NCBI GenBank assembly: GCA_047631555.1
Contig: JBLHZY010000001.1
Coordinates: forward strand, 1,240,001-1,304,000
Source: JBLHZY01 sp047631555
GTDB lineage: Bacteria > Pseudomonadota > Alphaproteobacteria > Rhodobacterales > Rhodobacteraceae
Length of the DNA: 64,000 nt
Direction: 5' to 3'
The notes beneath the pieces were generated by a model. That model was not told where the DNA came from. It did not search any database and saw nothing but the letters and a program-made list of their open reading frames with translations. This document shows, in pieces, positions 8,701 through 18,697 of the stretch (positions are counted from its first letter, which is position 1; every line of letters starts with the position of its first letter). Made by a program: the position numbers and the translations under genes.

Positions 8701-10929
8701 CTATTGGCCATCAATCCGGTTCAGATCGGCCACAGAAAGGCAGATAACCCGAATGCGCGCCAAAAGATTAAGCCGATTGCGCCGCACGATCTCTTTGTCG
8801 GAATTGACCTGCACTGCCTCGAAAAACGCGTCAATCGGGGCGCGCAAAGCAGCCATTGCCTCCATCGCGGCGGTGAAATCCTCATCCTTCATCGCCGGGG
8901 CAATCGCGCCGTCCGCCTTATCCAAGGCGGCAAACAACGCGCGCTCGACGTCTTCCTCGGCAAATTTGACGTCCGCCCCGAAGGAATACTCAACCCCGTC
9001 TTTTTCCTCGGCTTGAGTGAGGATATTGTTGGCGCGCTTAAACCCAGCAAGCAGGTTTTCGCCATCATCCGTCGCGAGCATCCCGCCCAAAGCGCGCGCC
9101 CGTTTGACCAAGAGCGTCAGATCATCATTGCCCGGCATTCCGATACAGGCATCAATAACATCGTGGCGAATGCCTTCTTCGCGCAGGTGCACCTTGAGGC
9201 GATCATGCAAGAACGACAGCAGGTCGGCCGAGCGATCCGGCAATTCAGCCTGAACGCGCGCGATCTCATCGGGTGCATCGCCCTCAAGCGCATCAATCAC
9301 CGTGCGCGCGGCCGCGCCAAACAGGCCGTGATCGGCAATCTCATCGAGCATGTTTTGCAACAGTTTAACCGAAGGGCCATCGCCATTTTGCGCAATCTCG
9401 TGGCGCAAAAGCTGGTTATCGATGAAATGATCCAAGGAGAGGCGCGCCTCGCGATCAAGGATAATGCGGATCACCCCAAGCGCGGCACGGCGCAGCGCAA
9501 AGGGATCTTTTGAGCCGGTTGGCTTTTCATCAATCGCCCAAAAGCCGGTCAAAGTGTCCAGCTTATCCGCAAGCGCGACAGTGGCCGCAACGGCCCCGGT
9601 TGGCAAGTCATCCGAAGGGCCGAGCGGCGAATAATGCTGCTCACAAGCCTGCGCCACCTCATCAGGATAGCCCGCCGCTTGCGCATAGTATCGCCCCATA
9701 AGTCCTTGAAGTTCGGGGAATTCATAGACCATCTCAGAGCTGAGATCAGCCTTGGCAACCTCGGCCGCCTGTTTGGCCAGCTTCACATCCGCGCCAATGG
9801 GTTTGGCAAGTCCAGCGGCCAAAGCTTTGATCCGCGCGATGCGATCGGCCTGGCTGCCGAGCTTATTGTGGAAGGTTACGTTGGAAAGGCGAGCCGTCCA
9901 TTCTTCCATGCCGCCTTTTGCAACGCGAAGATCGTTTTCCCAGAAGAATTTCGCATCTGAGAGCCGCGCCGCCAGAACCTTTTGATTGCCCGCCAAAACG
10001 GTCGCGCCTTTGTCAGCGGTTTCACGGTTGGCAACGGTGACGAATTTCTCAATCCGGCCAGTCTTGGGATTGCGCACAGAGAAGAATTTCTGATGCTCTT
10101 TCATCGAGGTTTGCAGCACTTCGGGCGGCAGGCCAAGGAAATCCTCGCCAATCTCGCCCATCAAGACGACGGGCCATTCAACCAGCCCGGCAACCTCGGC
10201 CAAAAGCCCATTGTCTTCAACCAATTCAAGGCCTTGCGCAAAGGCCATATTCTGGGCGTCGGCCTTGATATGCTCAGCGCGGCTGGCGCCGTCCAAAATC
10301 ACAAAGGCGCGCTTGAGCTTGGCTTGGTAGTCATCAAATGAGCTGACCGAAAGGCGCGCGGGCGCCATGAAACGATGCCCCTCAGTGCTGTCGCCAGCGA
10401 CTATTCCATCGACATCGAGCGGCACGATTTGCGCGCCAGCCTCATCAGAGAGAATACAAAGGATCGAATGCAGCGGGCGCACCCAGCGCAAAGAACCAGC
10501 CCCCCAGCGCATGGATTTGGGCCAAGGGAAATTGCGGATCGCGGCCTCAAGAACCTCCGAAACGATGGCCGCAGCGGGCCGCCCTTCGCGGGTGATCGAG
10601 GCAAAGAACACTTGGCCCTTTTTCTCATCACGAATTTCCAGATCATCGCGGGTCAGCCCGGTTGCGCGCAAAAAGCCATCAACGGCCTTGTCCGGCGCAT
10701 CGACGCGGGGGCCTTTGCGCTCTTCGCGCGTGGTTGGGCTCTCGGCGGTGAGGCCCTCAACCGATAGCGCAAGGCGGCGCGGGGTCGAAAACGCGCCTGC
10801 CGAGCCATAAGTCAGCCCTGCATCAACCAGCCCGTCAGTGATCAGTTTTTGCAGATCAGCGCAGGCGCGCGCCTGCATACGGGCGGGGATTTCTTCGCTA
10901 AAGAGCTCGATCAGAAGATCCGGCATCAT
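8701..10929 (-). CDS. glyS: Glycine--tRNA ligase beta subunit
   Basis: The 742-residue beta chain of the bacterial (alpha2beta2) glycyl-tRNA synthetase. It binds tRNA-Gly and carries a C-terminal anticodon-binding region. Typical sequence: 'PDLLIELFSEEIPARMQ' at the start, 'GPRVDAPDKAVDGFLRATGL', 'EVLQTSMKEHQKFFSV', 'FFWENDLRVAKGGMEEW' and 'FWAIDEKPTGSKDPFALRRA'. Length is slightly over the usual ~690. Its ATG overlaps the stop of the preceding gene (ATGA), so the three genes glyQ, the small middle gene and glyS are translated as a coupled set. Confidence 0.97.
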   Translation of the reverse strand: MMPDLLIELFSEEIPARMQARACADLQKLITDGLVDAGLTYGSAGAFSTPRRLALSVEGLTAESPTTREERKGPRVDAPDKAVDGFLRATGLTRDDLEIRDEKKGQVFFASITREGRPAAAIVSEVLEAAIRNFPWPKSMRWGAGSLRWVRPLHSILCILSDEAGAQIVPLDVDGIVAGDSTEGHRFMAPARLSVSSFDDYQAKLKRAFVILDGASRAEHIKADAQNMAFAQGLELVEDNGLLAEVAGLVEWPVVLMGEIGEDFLGLPPEVLQTSMKEHQKFFSVRNPKTGRIEKFVTVANRETADKGATVLAGNQKVLAARLSDAKFFWENDLRVAKGGMEEWTARLSNVTFHNKLGSQADRIARIKALAAGLAKPIGADVKLAKQAAEVAKADLSSEMVYEFPELQGLMGRYYAQAAGYPDEVAQACEQHYSPLGPSDDLPTGAVAATVALADKLDTLTGFWAIDEKPTGSKDPFALRRAALGVIRIILDREARLSLDHFIDNQLLRHEIAQNGDGPSVKLLQNMLDEIADHGLFGAAARTVIDALEGDAPDEIARVQAELPDRSADLLSFLHDRLKVHLREEGIRHDVIDACIGMPGNDDLTLLVKRARALGGMLATDDGENLLAGFKRANNILTQAEEKDGVEYSFGADVKFAEEDVERALFAALDKADGAIAPAMKDEDFTAAMEAMAALRAPIDAFFEAVQVNSDKEIVRRNRLNLLARIRVICLSVADLNRIDGQ

Positions 10930-11486
10930 TCAGTCCTTTCAGGGGCTTGAGGCGCATTCGCCCAAGAATTTGGTGCAGGCGGGCAGCCCTCGGGCGCAGG
11001 ATTGCCATCAAAGACAGTCGCGCCGCATTCGTTGATCTGATGCCAGGCAAAGGCGCGCCCGTCCTCAAAAACCGCGATCACCCGATCAATGCCGTAGTGA
11101 ATATTCTCTTCGCCCAAAAAGGCCGTCGCTTCGCCCTCTTCCAGCGCTTTGCCAATCGCTTTGGCGTCAAAACACTCAAACCAACCCGGCGCGACCCGCG
11201 GCTCTGCGCCTTCATAGGTTTCATAGGTTTCGGTCATCATCGCGGTCGACATCGGCAGGGTAAAACAGGCGCGGTAGCGGATCGGTGAAGAGCTCGCGTC
11301 AATCCCCTCAAACCCTTCCGCAGGTACGGCCTCAGCCTCGCCAAACAGCGTCGTCATGCGCACATTTCCGCCCTGCACAGAGGCCGGGATCGGCTCGTAA
11401 AAGCCGTAGACTTGGAAGTAATACATCGCGCCGCCGACGATCAGAGCTGTAACCACAATAACACCTGCCAGTATTTTACCCATCAT
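10926..11486 (-). CDS. Small membrane-anchored protein between glyQ and glyS
   Basis: A 186-residue protein with an uncleaved N-terminal membrane anchor ('ILAGVIVVTALIVGGAMYYFQ', residues 5-25) and a periplasmic part with four to five Cys ('RYRACFTLP', 'GWFECFDA', 'INECGATVF', 'PEGCPPAP'), pointing to disulfides. Both ends overlap the neighbours by four bases (ATGA), placing it strictly inside the glycyl-tRNA synthetase operon. I recall the same placement in other Rhodobacterales, where it carries a domain-of-unknown-function label. No catalytic motif is visible and the function is unknown. Its location suggests co-expression, not necessarily a role in tRNA charging. Confidence 0.82.
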   Translation of the reverse strand: MMGKILAGVIVVTALIVGGAMYYFQVYGFYEPIPASVQGGNVRMTTLFGEAEAVPAEGFEGIDASSSPIRYRACFTLPMSTAMMTETYETYEGAEPRVAPGWFECFDAKAIGKALEEGEATAFLGEENIHYGIDRVIAVFEDGRAFAWHQINECGATVFDGNPAPEGCPPAPNSWANAPQAPERTE

Positions 11487-12424
11487 GCGAGAGCCGCCTC
11501 ATATCCGCCAGCATCGGTCAAAATAAACGCATCCGCGCAGGCCTTAGAGAGATTGCGCACGCGCCCGATATAAGCTTGGCGCTCGGTCACCGAAATAACT
11601 CCGCGTGCGTCCAAAAGATTGAACAAATGGCTCGCTTTGATGCATTGATCATAGGCCGGATGGGCCATGATAATCCGCTTGCCCGTTTTGGGATCAATCG
11701 CCTCTTGCGCGAGGATCGCCTCGCATTCGGCCTCGGCCTCTTCAAAATGGCGCAACAACACATCCGTATTGGCGACATCGAAATTCCAGCGCGAATATTC
11801 CTGCTCGGTTTGGCGGAACACATCGCCATAAGACAGCGGGATTGGCGCGCTTGGGTCATTATAGGGCATGTCCATCACATGATCCGCGCCAAGCACATAC
11901 ATCGCAAGGCGCTCAAGCCCATACGTCAGCTCGCCCGAAACAGGATGGCAATCATGGCCGCCCACTTGCTGAAAATAGGTAAACTGCGAGACTTCCATCC
12001 CATCACACCAAACTTCCCAGCCAAGGCCCCATGCGCCCAACGTCGGGCTTTCCCAATCATCCTCAACAAAGCGGATGTCGTGCATCTCCATGTCGATCCC
12101 GATCGCTTGCAGCGAGCCGAGATACAGCGCCTGAAGGTTTGGCGGGCTTGGTTTGATCACCACTTGGTATTGATAGTAATGCTGAAGGCGATTTGGGTTC
12201 TCGCCGTAGCGCCCGTCCGTTGGCCGGCGCGATGGCTGCACATAGGATGCCGCCCATGGCCGATTGCCCAAAGCGCGCAGCGTTGTGGCCGGGTGAAATG
12301 TCCCTGCGCCCACTTCCATATCATAGGGTTGCAGCACCGCGCAGCCCTGCGCCGCCCAGTAAGCTTGCAGTCGCAGGATGATTTCCTGAAAACTTTTTGG
12401 CGGATTGGATGTGCTGTTGGCCAT
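11483..12424 (-). CDS. glyQ: Glycine--tRNA ligase alpha subunit
   Basis: The catalytic alpha subunit (class II synthetase fold) that activates glycine. The 313-residue sequence has the family hallmarks: 'FQEIILRLQAYWAAQGCAV' near the start, 'AGTFHPATTLRALG', 'AYVQPSRRPTDGRYGENPNR' (class II motif 2 region; written here from the conserved core), 'QVVIKPSP', 'WESPTLGAWGLGWEVW' and 'ERLAMYVLG'. It is the first gene of the glyQ-unknown-glyS operon. The start has GGGGGC five bases upstream. The ~155-base gap to the divergent 12582 gene must hold both promoters. Confidence 0.96.
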   Translation of the reverse strand: MANSTSNPPKSFQEIILRLQAYWAAQGCAVLQPYDMEVGAGTFHPATTLRALGNRPWAASYVQPSRRPTDGRYGENPNRLQHYYQYQVVIKPSPPNLQALYLGSLQAIGIDMEMHDIRFVEDDWESPTLGAWGLGWEVWCDGMEVSQFTYFQQVGGHDCHPVSGELTYGLERLAMYVLGADHVMDMPYNDPSAPIPLSYGDVFRQTEQEYSRWNFDVANTDVLLRHFEEAEAECEAILAQEAIDPKTGKRIIMAHPAYDQCIKASHLFNLLDARGVISVTERQAYIGRVRNLSKACADAFILTDAGGYEAALA

Positions 12425-12581
12425 GGCTGCCCCCTTACTAAAGCGCGTCCTGATTAGGCGAGCTACAGCGCAGGGTCAATTGCGCGTGACATGATATTGA
12501 CCTTTCACCCGTTTCTGTTTTCTTGCTAGAGGGAAGTGACGCTGCGCCAATTGGCAGCGTTAGGGAAACGAGTAAGGGCAT

Positions 12582-14336
12582 ATGACAAGAATTTTTAAGG
12601 CCACATGGCTAGTATCAATCATTTTTCTGGCCGCTTTTGGCGCGCCGCAAACCGCAACCGCACAACAAAGCGTTTGGATTCAGATCGAGGCGCAACCAAG
12701 CCTGCGTGAAGCCGAAGCGCGCGCGCGTGATTATTCCGCCGCGATTGGCAATGTCGCAGGTTTTGCGCTTGGCTCTGGCTGGTATGGCATCGCGCTTGGG
12801 CCCTTTACGGAGGAAGACGCGCAAGTCCTTCTGCGCCAATTGCGCCAAGATCGCCAAATCCCCTCCGACAGCTATATCGCCGATGGAGGAAGTTATCGCC
12901 GCCAGTTCTGGCCCGTCGGCGGCGCGGCGATTGCCGCAGCTCCAAGCAACCCCGCGCCAACTTTGGCCCAACCGGCCGTTGGCGCAACGCCAGCCGCCCA
13001 GCCAGCGCCGCCTGCCCCGCTTGACGAAACGCCCGCAGAGGCGCGCCGCTCCGAGCGCGAGCTGAACCGTGAAGCGCGCGAAGACATCCAGATCGCGATG
13101 CAATGGGAAGGCGTCTACACCAGCACAATCGATGGCGATTTTGGCCCTGGCACCCGCAAAGCCATGGCCGCTTGGCAGGATATGAACGGCCATGAGGTCA
13201 CCGGCATCCTGACGACCAAACAGCGCGCCGCCCTGCTTAAAGGTTATGCGGATGTTCTGGCCGCTCTGGCGCTTGCGCCTGTGCAAGATGATGTCGCGGG
13301 GATCGCGCTCGATATGCCAACCGGCATGGTTGAATTCGATCGCTACGAGCCGCCATTTGCCCATTACAAAGCCAAAAATGGCTCTGGTGTCAAAGTCGTC
13401 CTGATCAGCCAAAGCGGCGATCGCGCCTCGCTTGGTGGGCTTTATGACATCATGCAAACGCTCGAAATCGTCCCCCTTGAGGGCGAACGCAACATCGGCA
13501 AATCGAGCTTCACCCTCACCGGCACCAATGCACGCATCGCCTCCCATACCTATGCAGCGCTTGAGGGCGGGCAAATCAAAGGGTTCAGCCTGATCTGGCC
13601 CGCCGGGGACGAGCGCCGCCGCAACATGGCCGTCAAAGCGATGGAGGCCTCGTTTACGCCAATTGAAGGCCTGCTGCCGGATGTTTACGGTGAAACCGCC
13701 GCACAAAGCATCGACCTTCTCTCAGGCTTGGAAATCCGCAGCGCCGACACAACCGCAACCGGCTTTTACGTCGATAGCACGGGCCAAGTCCTCACGACCG
13801 CCGCCGCGCTTGATCAATGTAGCCGCATCACGCTCGATGATAGCTATGACGCTGAAATCGTGGCACAAAACGCTGACTTCGCCCTGCTCAAACCAAGCGA
13901 GGCGCTCGCGCCCATGGGCTTTGCCGCGTTTCAGCCGGGCATCCCGCGCCTCAATGCTGAGGTCGCCGTTTCGGGCTATAGCTATGGCGGGCGGCTTCCG
14001 GCCCCATCGCTCACTTACGGCGCCTTGGCCGAGCTTAAGGGCCTGGACGGCAATGAGGATGTGATCCGGCTTGCGCTTGCGGCCCTTCCCGGCGATGCGG
14101 GCGCACCCGTCTATGATGGGCGCGGCTCGGTTCTGGGGATGCTCTTGGGGCAAAGCAAAGGCGCGCGCGCCCTGCCTGCCGAGGTCAGCCTTGCGGCCAA
14201 TATGGCAAGCATCGTGCGCTTCCTCTCGGACAATGGGATCAGCCCGGCGGCCAGCGAAGGCGGCGCCGATCTGCAACCCGAAGACCTGATCAAACAGGCC
14301 ACAGACATGACCGTTTTGGTGGGCTGCTGGAAGTAA
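12582..14336 (+). CDS. Exported SPOR / peptidoglycan-binding protein with inactive trypsin-like domain
   Basis: A 584-residue envelope protein. Residues 1-28 form a signal peptide (cleavage at TATA-QQ). Residues ~30-110 resemble a SPOR domain ('VWIQIEAQPSLREAEARARD'). A Pro/Ala linker follows, then a PG_binding_1 domain at ~162-220 ('WEGVYTSTIDGDFGPGTRKA'). The last ~200 residues have the layout of a trypsin-like protease: 'TGFYVDSTGQVLTTAAALDQC', 'NADFALLK', 'ALPGDAGAPVYDGRGSVLGM'. The His of the usual NHHV motif is replaced (TTAAAL) and GNSGGPV has become GDAGAPV, so two of three catalytic residues are absent. It is therefore probably a binding or scaffold protein at the cell wall. A terminator follows the stop. 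Confidence 0.85.
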   Translation: MTRIFKATWLVSIIFLAAFGAPQTATAQQSVWIQIEAQPSLREAEARARDYSAAIGNVAGFALGSGWYGIALGPFTEEDAQVLLRQLRQDRQIPSDSYIADGGSYRRQFWPVGGAAIAAAPSNPAPTLAQPAVGATPAAQPAPPAPLDETPAEARRSERELNREAREDIQIAMQWEGVYTSTIDGDFGPGTRKAMAAWQDMNGHEVTGILTTKQRAALLKGYADVLAALALAPVQDDVAGIALDMPTGMVEFDRYEPPFAHYKAKNGSGVKVVLISQSGDRASLGGLYDIMQTLEIVPLEGERNIGKSSFTLTGTNARIASHTYAALEGGQIKGFSLIWPAGDERRRNMAVKAMEASFTPIEGLLPDVYGETAAQSIDLLSGLEIRSADTTATGFYVDSTGQVLTTAAALDQCSRITLDDSYDAEIVAQNADFALLKPSEALAPMGFAAFQPGIPRLNAEVAVSGYSYGGRLPAPSLTYGALAELKGLDGNEDVIRLALAALPGDAGAPVYDGRGSVLGMLLGQSKGARALPAEVSLAANMASIVRFLSDNGISPAASEGGADLQPEDLIKQATDMTVLVGCWK

Positions 14337-14358
14337 TCACCCACCTGTCATCAACGAT

Positions 14359-14398
14359 AAGGGCGCCGCAGGATCATCCCCGCAGCGCCCTTTTTCTT
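14359..14398 (+). terminator. Intrinsic terminator after the SPOR/pseudoprotease gene
   Basis: The stem AAGGGCGC / GCGCCCTT, with a ~19-base inner part, is followed by TTTTTCTTT. It lies 23 bases after the stop, between two genes that face each other. Confidence 0.8.
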
Positions 14399-14458
14399 TG
14401 GCCTCTCTTGCGCAAACCCAGCGCTCAAACAACCAGCCCTCCGCGCCGATCCGCCTGC

Positions 14459-15907
14459 TTATGCGCGCCAGAACTTCACAGTGATGATCGCATAAACCGC
14501 CATCAACTCAAGCCGCCCGATCAGCATTCCCGCCGCCAGCATCCACTTGGCCGTATCATTGAGCGGCGCGAAATTGCCCGATGGCCCGATCGTATCGCCA
14601 AGCCCGGGCCCGACATTCGCCAAGGCCGTCGCCGCGCCTGAAATAGAGGTAATGAAATCCAAGCCCGTCGCCGAAAGCAACACAGCCAAAACCCCGATCG
14701 AGACAATAAACATCACGAAAAACGCCATCACCGATGATAGAACCTCATCGCTTACCGGCCGCCCATCATAGCGCGGCACAAACATCCCATGGGGCGAGTG
14801 GATCTTGCGGATCTGCGCGCGAATGGAGGAAAACAAAAGCTGATAGCGAAAGATCTTAACCGAGCAACAGGTCGAGCCAGCGCAGCCCCCCACCAGCCCC
14901 AAAAAGAAGAACACAACAACAGGGAACGGCCCCCAAAGTTGATAATCAACCGAGGCAAATCCCGTCCCGGTGATGATCGAGGTGACGTTGAAAGAGGCCT
15001 CGCGAAACGAGTGCTCCATATGATCATTATTCGCCACGATCCGATAAATCGTGAGGATTAAGATCAGGACGACATTAACGATCAAATAGACCCGCACTTG
15101 GCTGTCGCGCAGGATCGGCTTGGCGTTGCCGGCGAGCATCTGCACATAGCGCACGAACGGCAGTGAGGCGAGGATCATAAAGATCGCCGCGACATATTCC
15201 GCCGGCCCCTGAAACGCCCCGAAAGAGGCGTCATGGGTCGAAAATCCGCCCGTCGACATGGTTGTCAGGGCGTGATTGATCGCCTCCCATCCGTCTAGCC
15301 CGACGGTCATATAGGCCATCATACAAGCCAGTGTCAGCGTGGCATAAACAACGGAAATTCGGCTGGCAATCTGTGCGGCGCGCGGCAGAACTTTCCCATC
15401 GGTATCAAAGGCTTCGGTGCGGAAAATCTGCATCCCACCAACCCGCAACTCGGGCAGGAAAACCATCGCCACAACAATAATCCCGACCCCGCCAAACCAC
15501 TGCAACATCGAACGCCAAAGCAGCAATCCGCGCGGCAATTCATCAAGACCCGAGAAAACCGTCGAGCCAGTCGTTGTCATCCCCGACATCGCCTCAAAAA
15601 ACGCGTCCACAATGCGCGCATCCGTCTCGCCAACGATAAACGGAATGGCCGCAAACACCGGCAACATCAGCCAAACGCCGGTCGTGAGCAGGAAGGTTTG
15701 TTGCAAAGAAAGTCGCCCGGAAACCCCGTTAGAACAGGCCAGCGCAGTAAAGCCGCCAACAACAATCGTGAGCACACCGGATTCAAAAAACGCCGCCCAA
15801 TTGGACGAGCCATCCAGCAGATCAACAAACATAGGGATCGCCATTGTCGCGCCCAAGGCAGCCACAAGCAGACCGATCACATATCCTACGGGGCGCAGAT
15901 CAAACAT
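14459..15907 (-). CDS. trkH: TrkH-family potassium transporter subunit
   Basis: A 482-residue integral membrane protein of the TrkH/KtrB superfamily, the K+-translocating subunit. It has about ten hydrophobic spans and the repeated M1-P-M2 pore units with selectivity glycines: 'FFEAMSGMTTTGSTV', 'ALTTMSTGGFSTHDASFG', 'FNVTSIITGTGFASVDYQ' and 'TALANVGPGLGDTIGPSGNF'. The last span runs to the C-terminus at 'RLELMAVYAIITVKFWRA'. Its usual NAD-binding partner TrkA is not in the window. There is a ~100-base gap to folE2 upstream on the same strand. No strong ribosome site is visible, but the start matches family length. Confidence 0.94.
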   Translation of the reverse strand: MFDLRPVGYVIGLLVAALGATMAIPMFVDLLDGSSNWAAFFESGVLTIVVGGFTALACSNGVSGRLSLQQTFLLTTGVWLMLPVFAAIPFIVGETDARIVDAFFEAMSGMTTTGSTVFSGLDELPRGLLLWRSMLQWFGGVGIIVVAMVFLPELRVGGMQIFRTEAFDTDGKVLPRAAQIASRISVVYATLTLACMMAYMTVGLDGWEAINHALTTMSTGGFSTHDASFGAFQGPAEYVAAIFMILASLPFVRYVQMLAGNAKPILRDSQVRVYLIVNVVLILILTIYRIVANNDHMEHSFREASFNVTSIITGTGFASVDYQLWGPFPVVVFFFLGLVGGCAGSTCCSVKIFRYQLLFSSIRAQIRKIHSPHGMFVPRYDGRPVSDEVLSSVMAFFVMFIVSIGVLAVLLSATGLDFITSISGAATALANVGPGLGDTIGPSGNFAPLNDTAKWMLAAGMLIGRLELMAVYAIITVKFWRA

Positions 15908-16011
15908 AGCGCAAAGGCTTGGCCATGCCTGCGCGCGCTGTCAAGCACAGGCGTCTTTTGCCGGCGCTCTCGCTGCGCAAAAGGCGCAAATTGGCAACGT
16001 CAAAACAAGCG

Positions 16012-17115
<1,104 letters not shown>

Positions 17116-17203
17116 GATAACCCCCGCTGCGCGTTGCAGTGCTAATGTAAGCGATCACGGCTCAATATCCAAGGATTGCACAGCAGCAATTGAGAGCCGC
17201 GCA

Positions 17204-17238
17204 TAAAAACGCCCGCGGCCAGTGCGGCGCGGGCGTTG
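17204..17238 (-). terminator. Intrinsic terminator of metZ
   Basis: On the minus strand, ACGCCCGCG pairs with CGCGGGCGT and is followed by TTTTT. It lies ~20 bases after the metZ stop. A T-run also flanks the other side, so it may work in both directions. Confidence 0.85.
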
Positions 17239-17259
17239 TTTTTGGCCGGTTTCAGGCGC

Positions 17260-18441
17260 TTAAACTTGATCGAGCGCTTGCAACAGATCGGCGATCAAAT
17301 CGCTTGGATCTTCAAGCCCAGCAGAGAGACGCACCAAGCCGGGCGTGATCCCAACGATCGCTTTTTGATCGTCAGGAAGGCGCTGATGGGTCGTGGTTGC
17401 GGGATGGGTCACGATGGATTTTGCATCGGCGAAATTGTTAGAAATCGTGAAAACATTCAATGCATTCAACATCTTAAAGCAGGCCTCTTTGCCGCCCTTA
17501 ACGTCAAACGCAAGCACAGTCCCGCCCGAAGGCGATTGCGCCATGGCCACGCTATGTTGGGGATGGCTCGGCAGCTGCGGATAGCGCACAGCATTGAGCG
17601 CGGGATGCCCATCAAGCGCCTCGGCAATCGCCATGGCGGTGCGGGCCTGTTCGCGCACGCGCAGATCCATCGTCTCAAGCGCCTTGAGCTGAACCCAAGC
17701 GGTAAACGGGCTCATCACGCCGCCGGTATGCTTCATATAGGCTTCAATCGGGCCGCGGATCAGATCGCGCGATCCGGTGATCAGCCCGCCAAGGCAGCGC
17801 CCCTGCCCATCGACATGTTTGGTCGTCGAGACGATGCACAGATCGGCGCCGCAAGCCTTGGAATAGGAGAAAATTGGCGTGGCCATCGCATCATCCACAA
17901 GCACCAAAGCGCCCTTGGCATGGGCCACTTCACAGACATGGCGCAGGTCGATCACTTCGACCGTCGGGTTGGAAATGCTTTCAAGGAAAACAAGCCGCGT
18001 ATCGGGGCGAATGGCGGCATCCCAAGCGGCATTATCCGTCCCATCGACCAAGGTCAGCTCGACGCCAAAGCGGCAAAGCACCTCCTCAAGTACATAAAGA
18101 CAAGAGCCAAACAGCGCGCGCGAGGCCACAACATGATCGCCCGCTTTGAGCAACGCCATCAGCGCGCCATTGACCGCCGCCATGCCAGAGGCACAAGCAA
18201 AAGCATCCTCATAACCGAGCAGCCCAGCAAGGCGCTCTTCAAACATCCGCGTGGTAGGATTGCCATAGCGCGCGTAGATGAACTCATCCGCGCCAAGCTC
18301 TACAAAGCGCGCCTCAGCCGCTTCGGCCGTTTCATATACGAAGCCCTGCGTGAGGAAAATCGCCTCGGAAACTTCGCCATATTGGCTGCGCCGCGTGCCC
18401 TCATGCACCAATTTCGTGCGCGTATTCCAATCCTTACTCAT
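17260..18441 (-). CDS. metZ: O-succinylhomoserine sulfhydrylase
   Basis: A 393-residue PLP enzyme of the Cys/Met gamma family that makes homocysteine directly from O-succinylhomoserine (or O-acetylhomoserine) and sulfide. Motifs: 'YARYGNPTTRMFEERLAG' for phosphate binding, 'ACASGMAAVNGAL', 'ESISNPTVEVIDL', 'VDDAMATP' and 'STTKHVDGQGRCLGG' with the Schiff-base Lys; the KHVDGQGR form is characteristic of MetZ. The start is ATG 18441 with AAAGGG seven bases upstream; the longer frame to 18483 runs into the leader terminator. A predicted SAM-II-like riboswitch plus terminator precedes it, fitting feedback by S-adenosylmethionine. Confidence 0.95.
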   Translation of the reverse strand: MSKDWNTRTKLVHEGTRRSQYGEVSEAIFLTQGFVYETAEAAEARFVELGADEFIYARYGNPTTRMFEERLAGLLGYEDAFACASGMAAVNGALMALLKAGDHVVASRALFGSCLYVLEEVLCRFGVELTLVDGTDNAAWDAAIRPDTRLVFLESISNPTVEVIDLRHVCEVAHAKGALVLVDDAMATPIFSYSKACGADLCIVSTTKHVDGQGRCLGGLITGSRDLIRGPIEAYMKHTGGVMSPFTAWVQLKALETMDLRVREQARTAMAIAEALDGHPALNAVRYPQLPSHPQHSVAMAQSPSGGTVLAFDVKGGKEACFKMLNALNVFTISNNFADAKSIVTHPATTTHQRLPDDQKAIVGITPGLVRLSAGLEDPSDLIADLLQALDQV

Positions 18442-18462
18442 CCGGCAACCCTTTCTTTGGCC

Positions 18463-18498
18463 AAACAAAAACCCCCACCTCAATCAAGAGCCGGGGGT
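18463..18498 (-). terminator. Leader terminator between riboswitch and metZ
   Basis: Minus-strand ACCCCC-GG-CTC-TTGATT-GAG-GT-GGGGGT is followed by TTTTGTTT. A perfect six-pair outer stem and a three-pair inner stem sit in the leader of metZ, 22 bases before its start codon. The position after the SAM aptamer suggests control by premature termination. Confidence 0.8.
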
Positions 18499-18514
18499 GC
18501 GGGGGCGCATCCCT

Positions 18515-18569
18515 GACCTCTTTAGCGGTTTATTTAACGTGGCCCGCAATCCGGTGAACAAAGCGCCAC
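18515..18569 (-). promoter_or_regulatory. SAM-II-like riboswitch aptamer in the metZ leader
   Basis: The minus strand shows the compact SAM-II (metA motif) layout. P1 is GTGGC / GCCAC, enclosing 'GCTTTGTTCACCGGATTGC' and followed by 'GTTAAATAAACCGCTAAAGAGG'. This lines up with the known aptamer core (ATTTAACCGTATTGC ... GATAAATGTAGCTAAAAAGG). The pseudoknot pairs can form with different bases: GCGG (18547-18544) with CCGC (18528-18525), and ACC with GGT. SAM-II elements are known in alphaproteobacteria before metA, metX and metZ. The AAGAGG end is ~75 bases from the start codon, so control is more likely through the terminator than by hiding the ribosome site. Confidence 0.8.
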
Positions 18570-18578
18570 AATGGCGAA

Positions 18579-18607
18579 GCGATAGCGCGCGAAAGCAGCT
18601 ACGTCAA
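18579..18607 (-). promoter_or_regulatory. Candidate promoter of the metZ leader
   Basis: TTGACG and TATCGC are spaced by 17 bases on the minus strand. Transcription would begin near 18572, a few bases before the first aptamer stem. The -10 box matches the consensus at only three of six positions. Confidence 0.5.
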
Positions 18608-18697
18608 CAACCGTCACATTGGTGTAACCGTTCATTCATTGCTTTGTCGTACGCTGATCCTATCGAGGGGCCACAAGATGTAGTGGAAGGTATGGGG

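Noticed and set aside
17116..17203. Zur box upstream of folE2
   Set aside because: No AT-rich palindrome of the Zur type could be found in the short upstream region.
17236..18516. Plus-strand frame of 426 codons opposite metZ
   Set aside because: Antisense to a clear PLP enzyme and its terminator; composition is Arg/His/Ala-rich without domain motifs.
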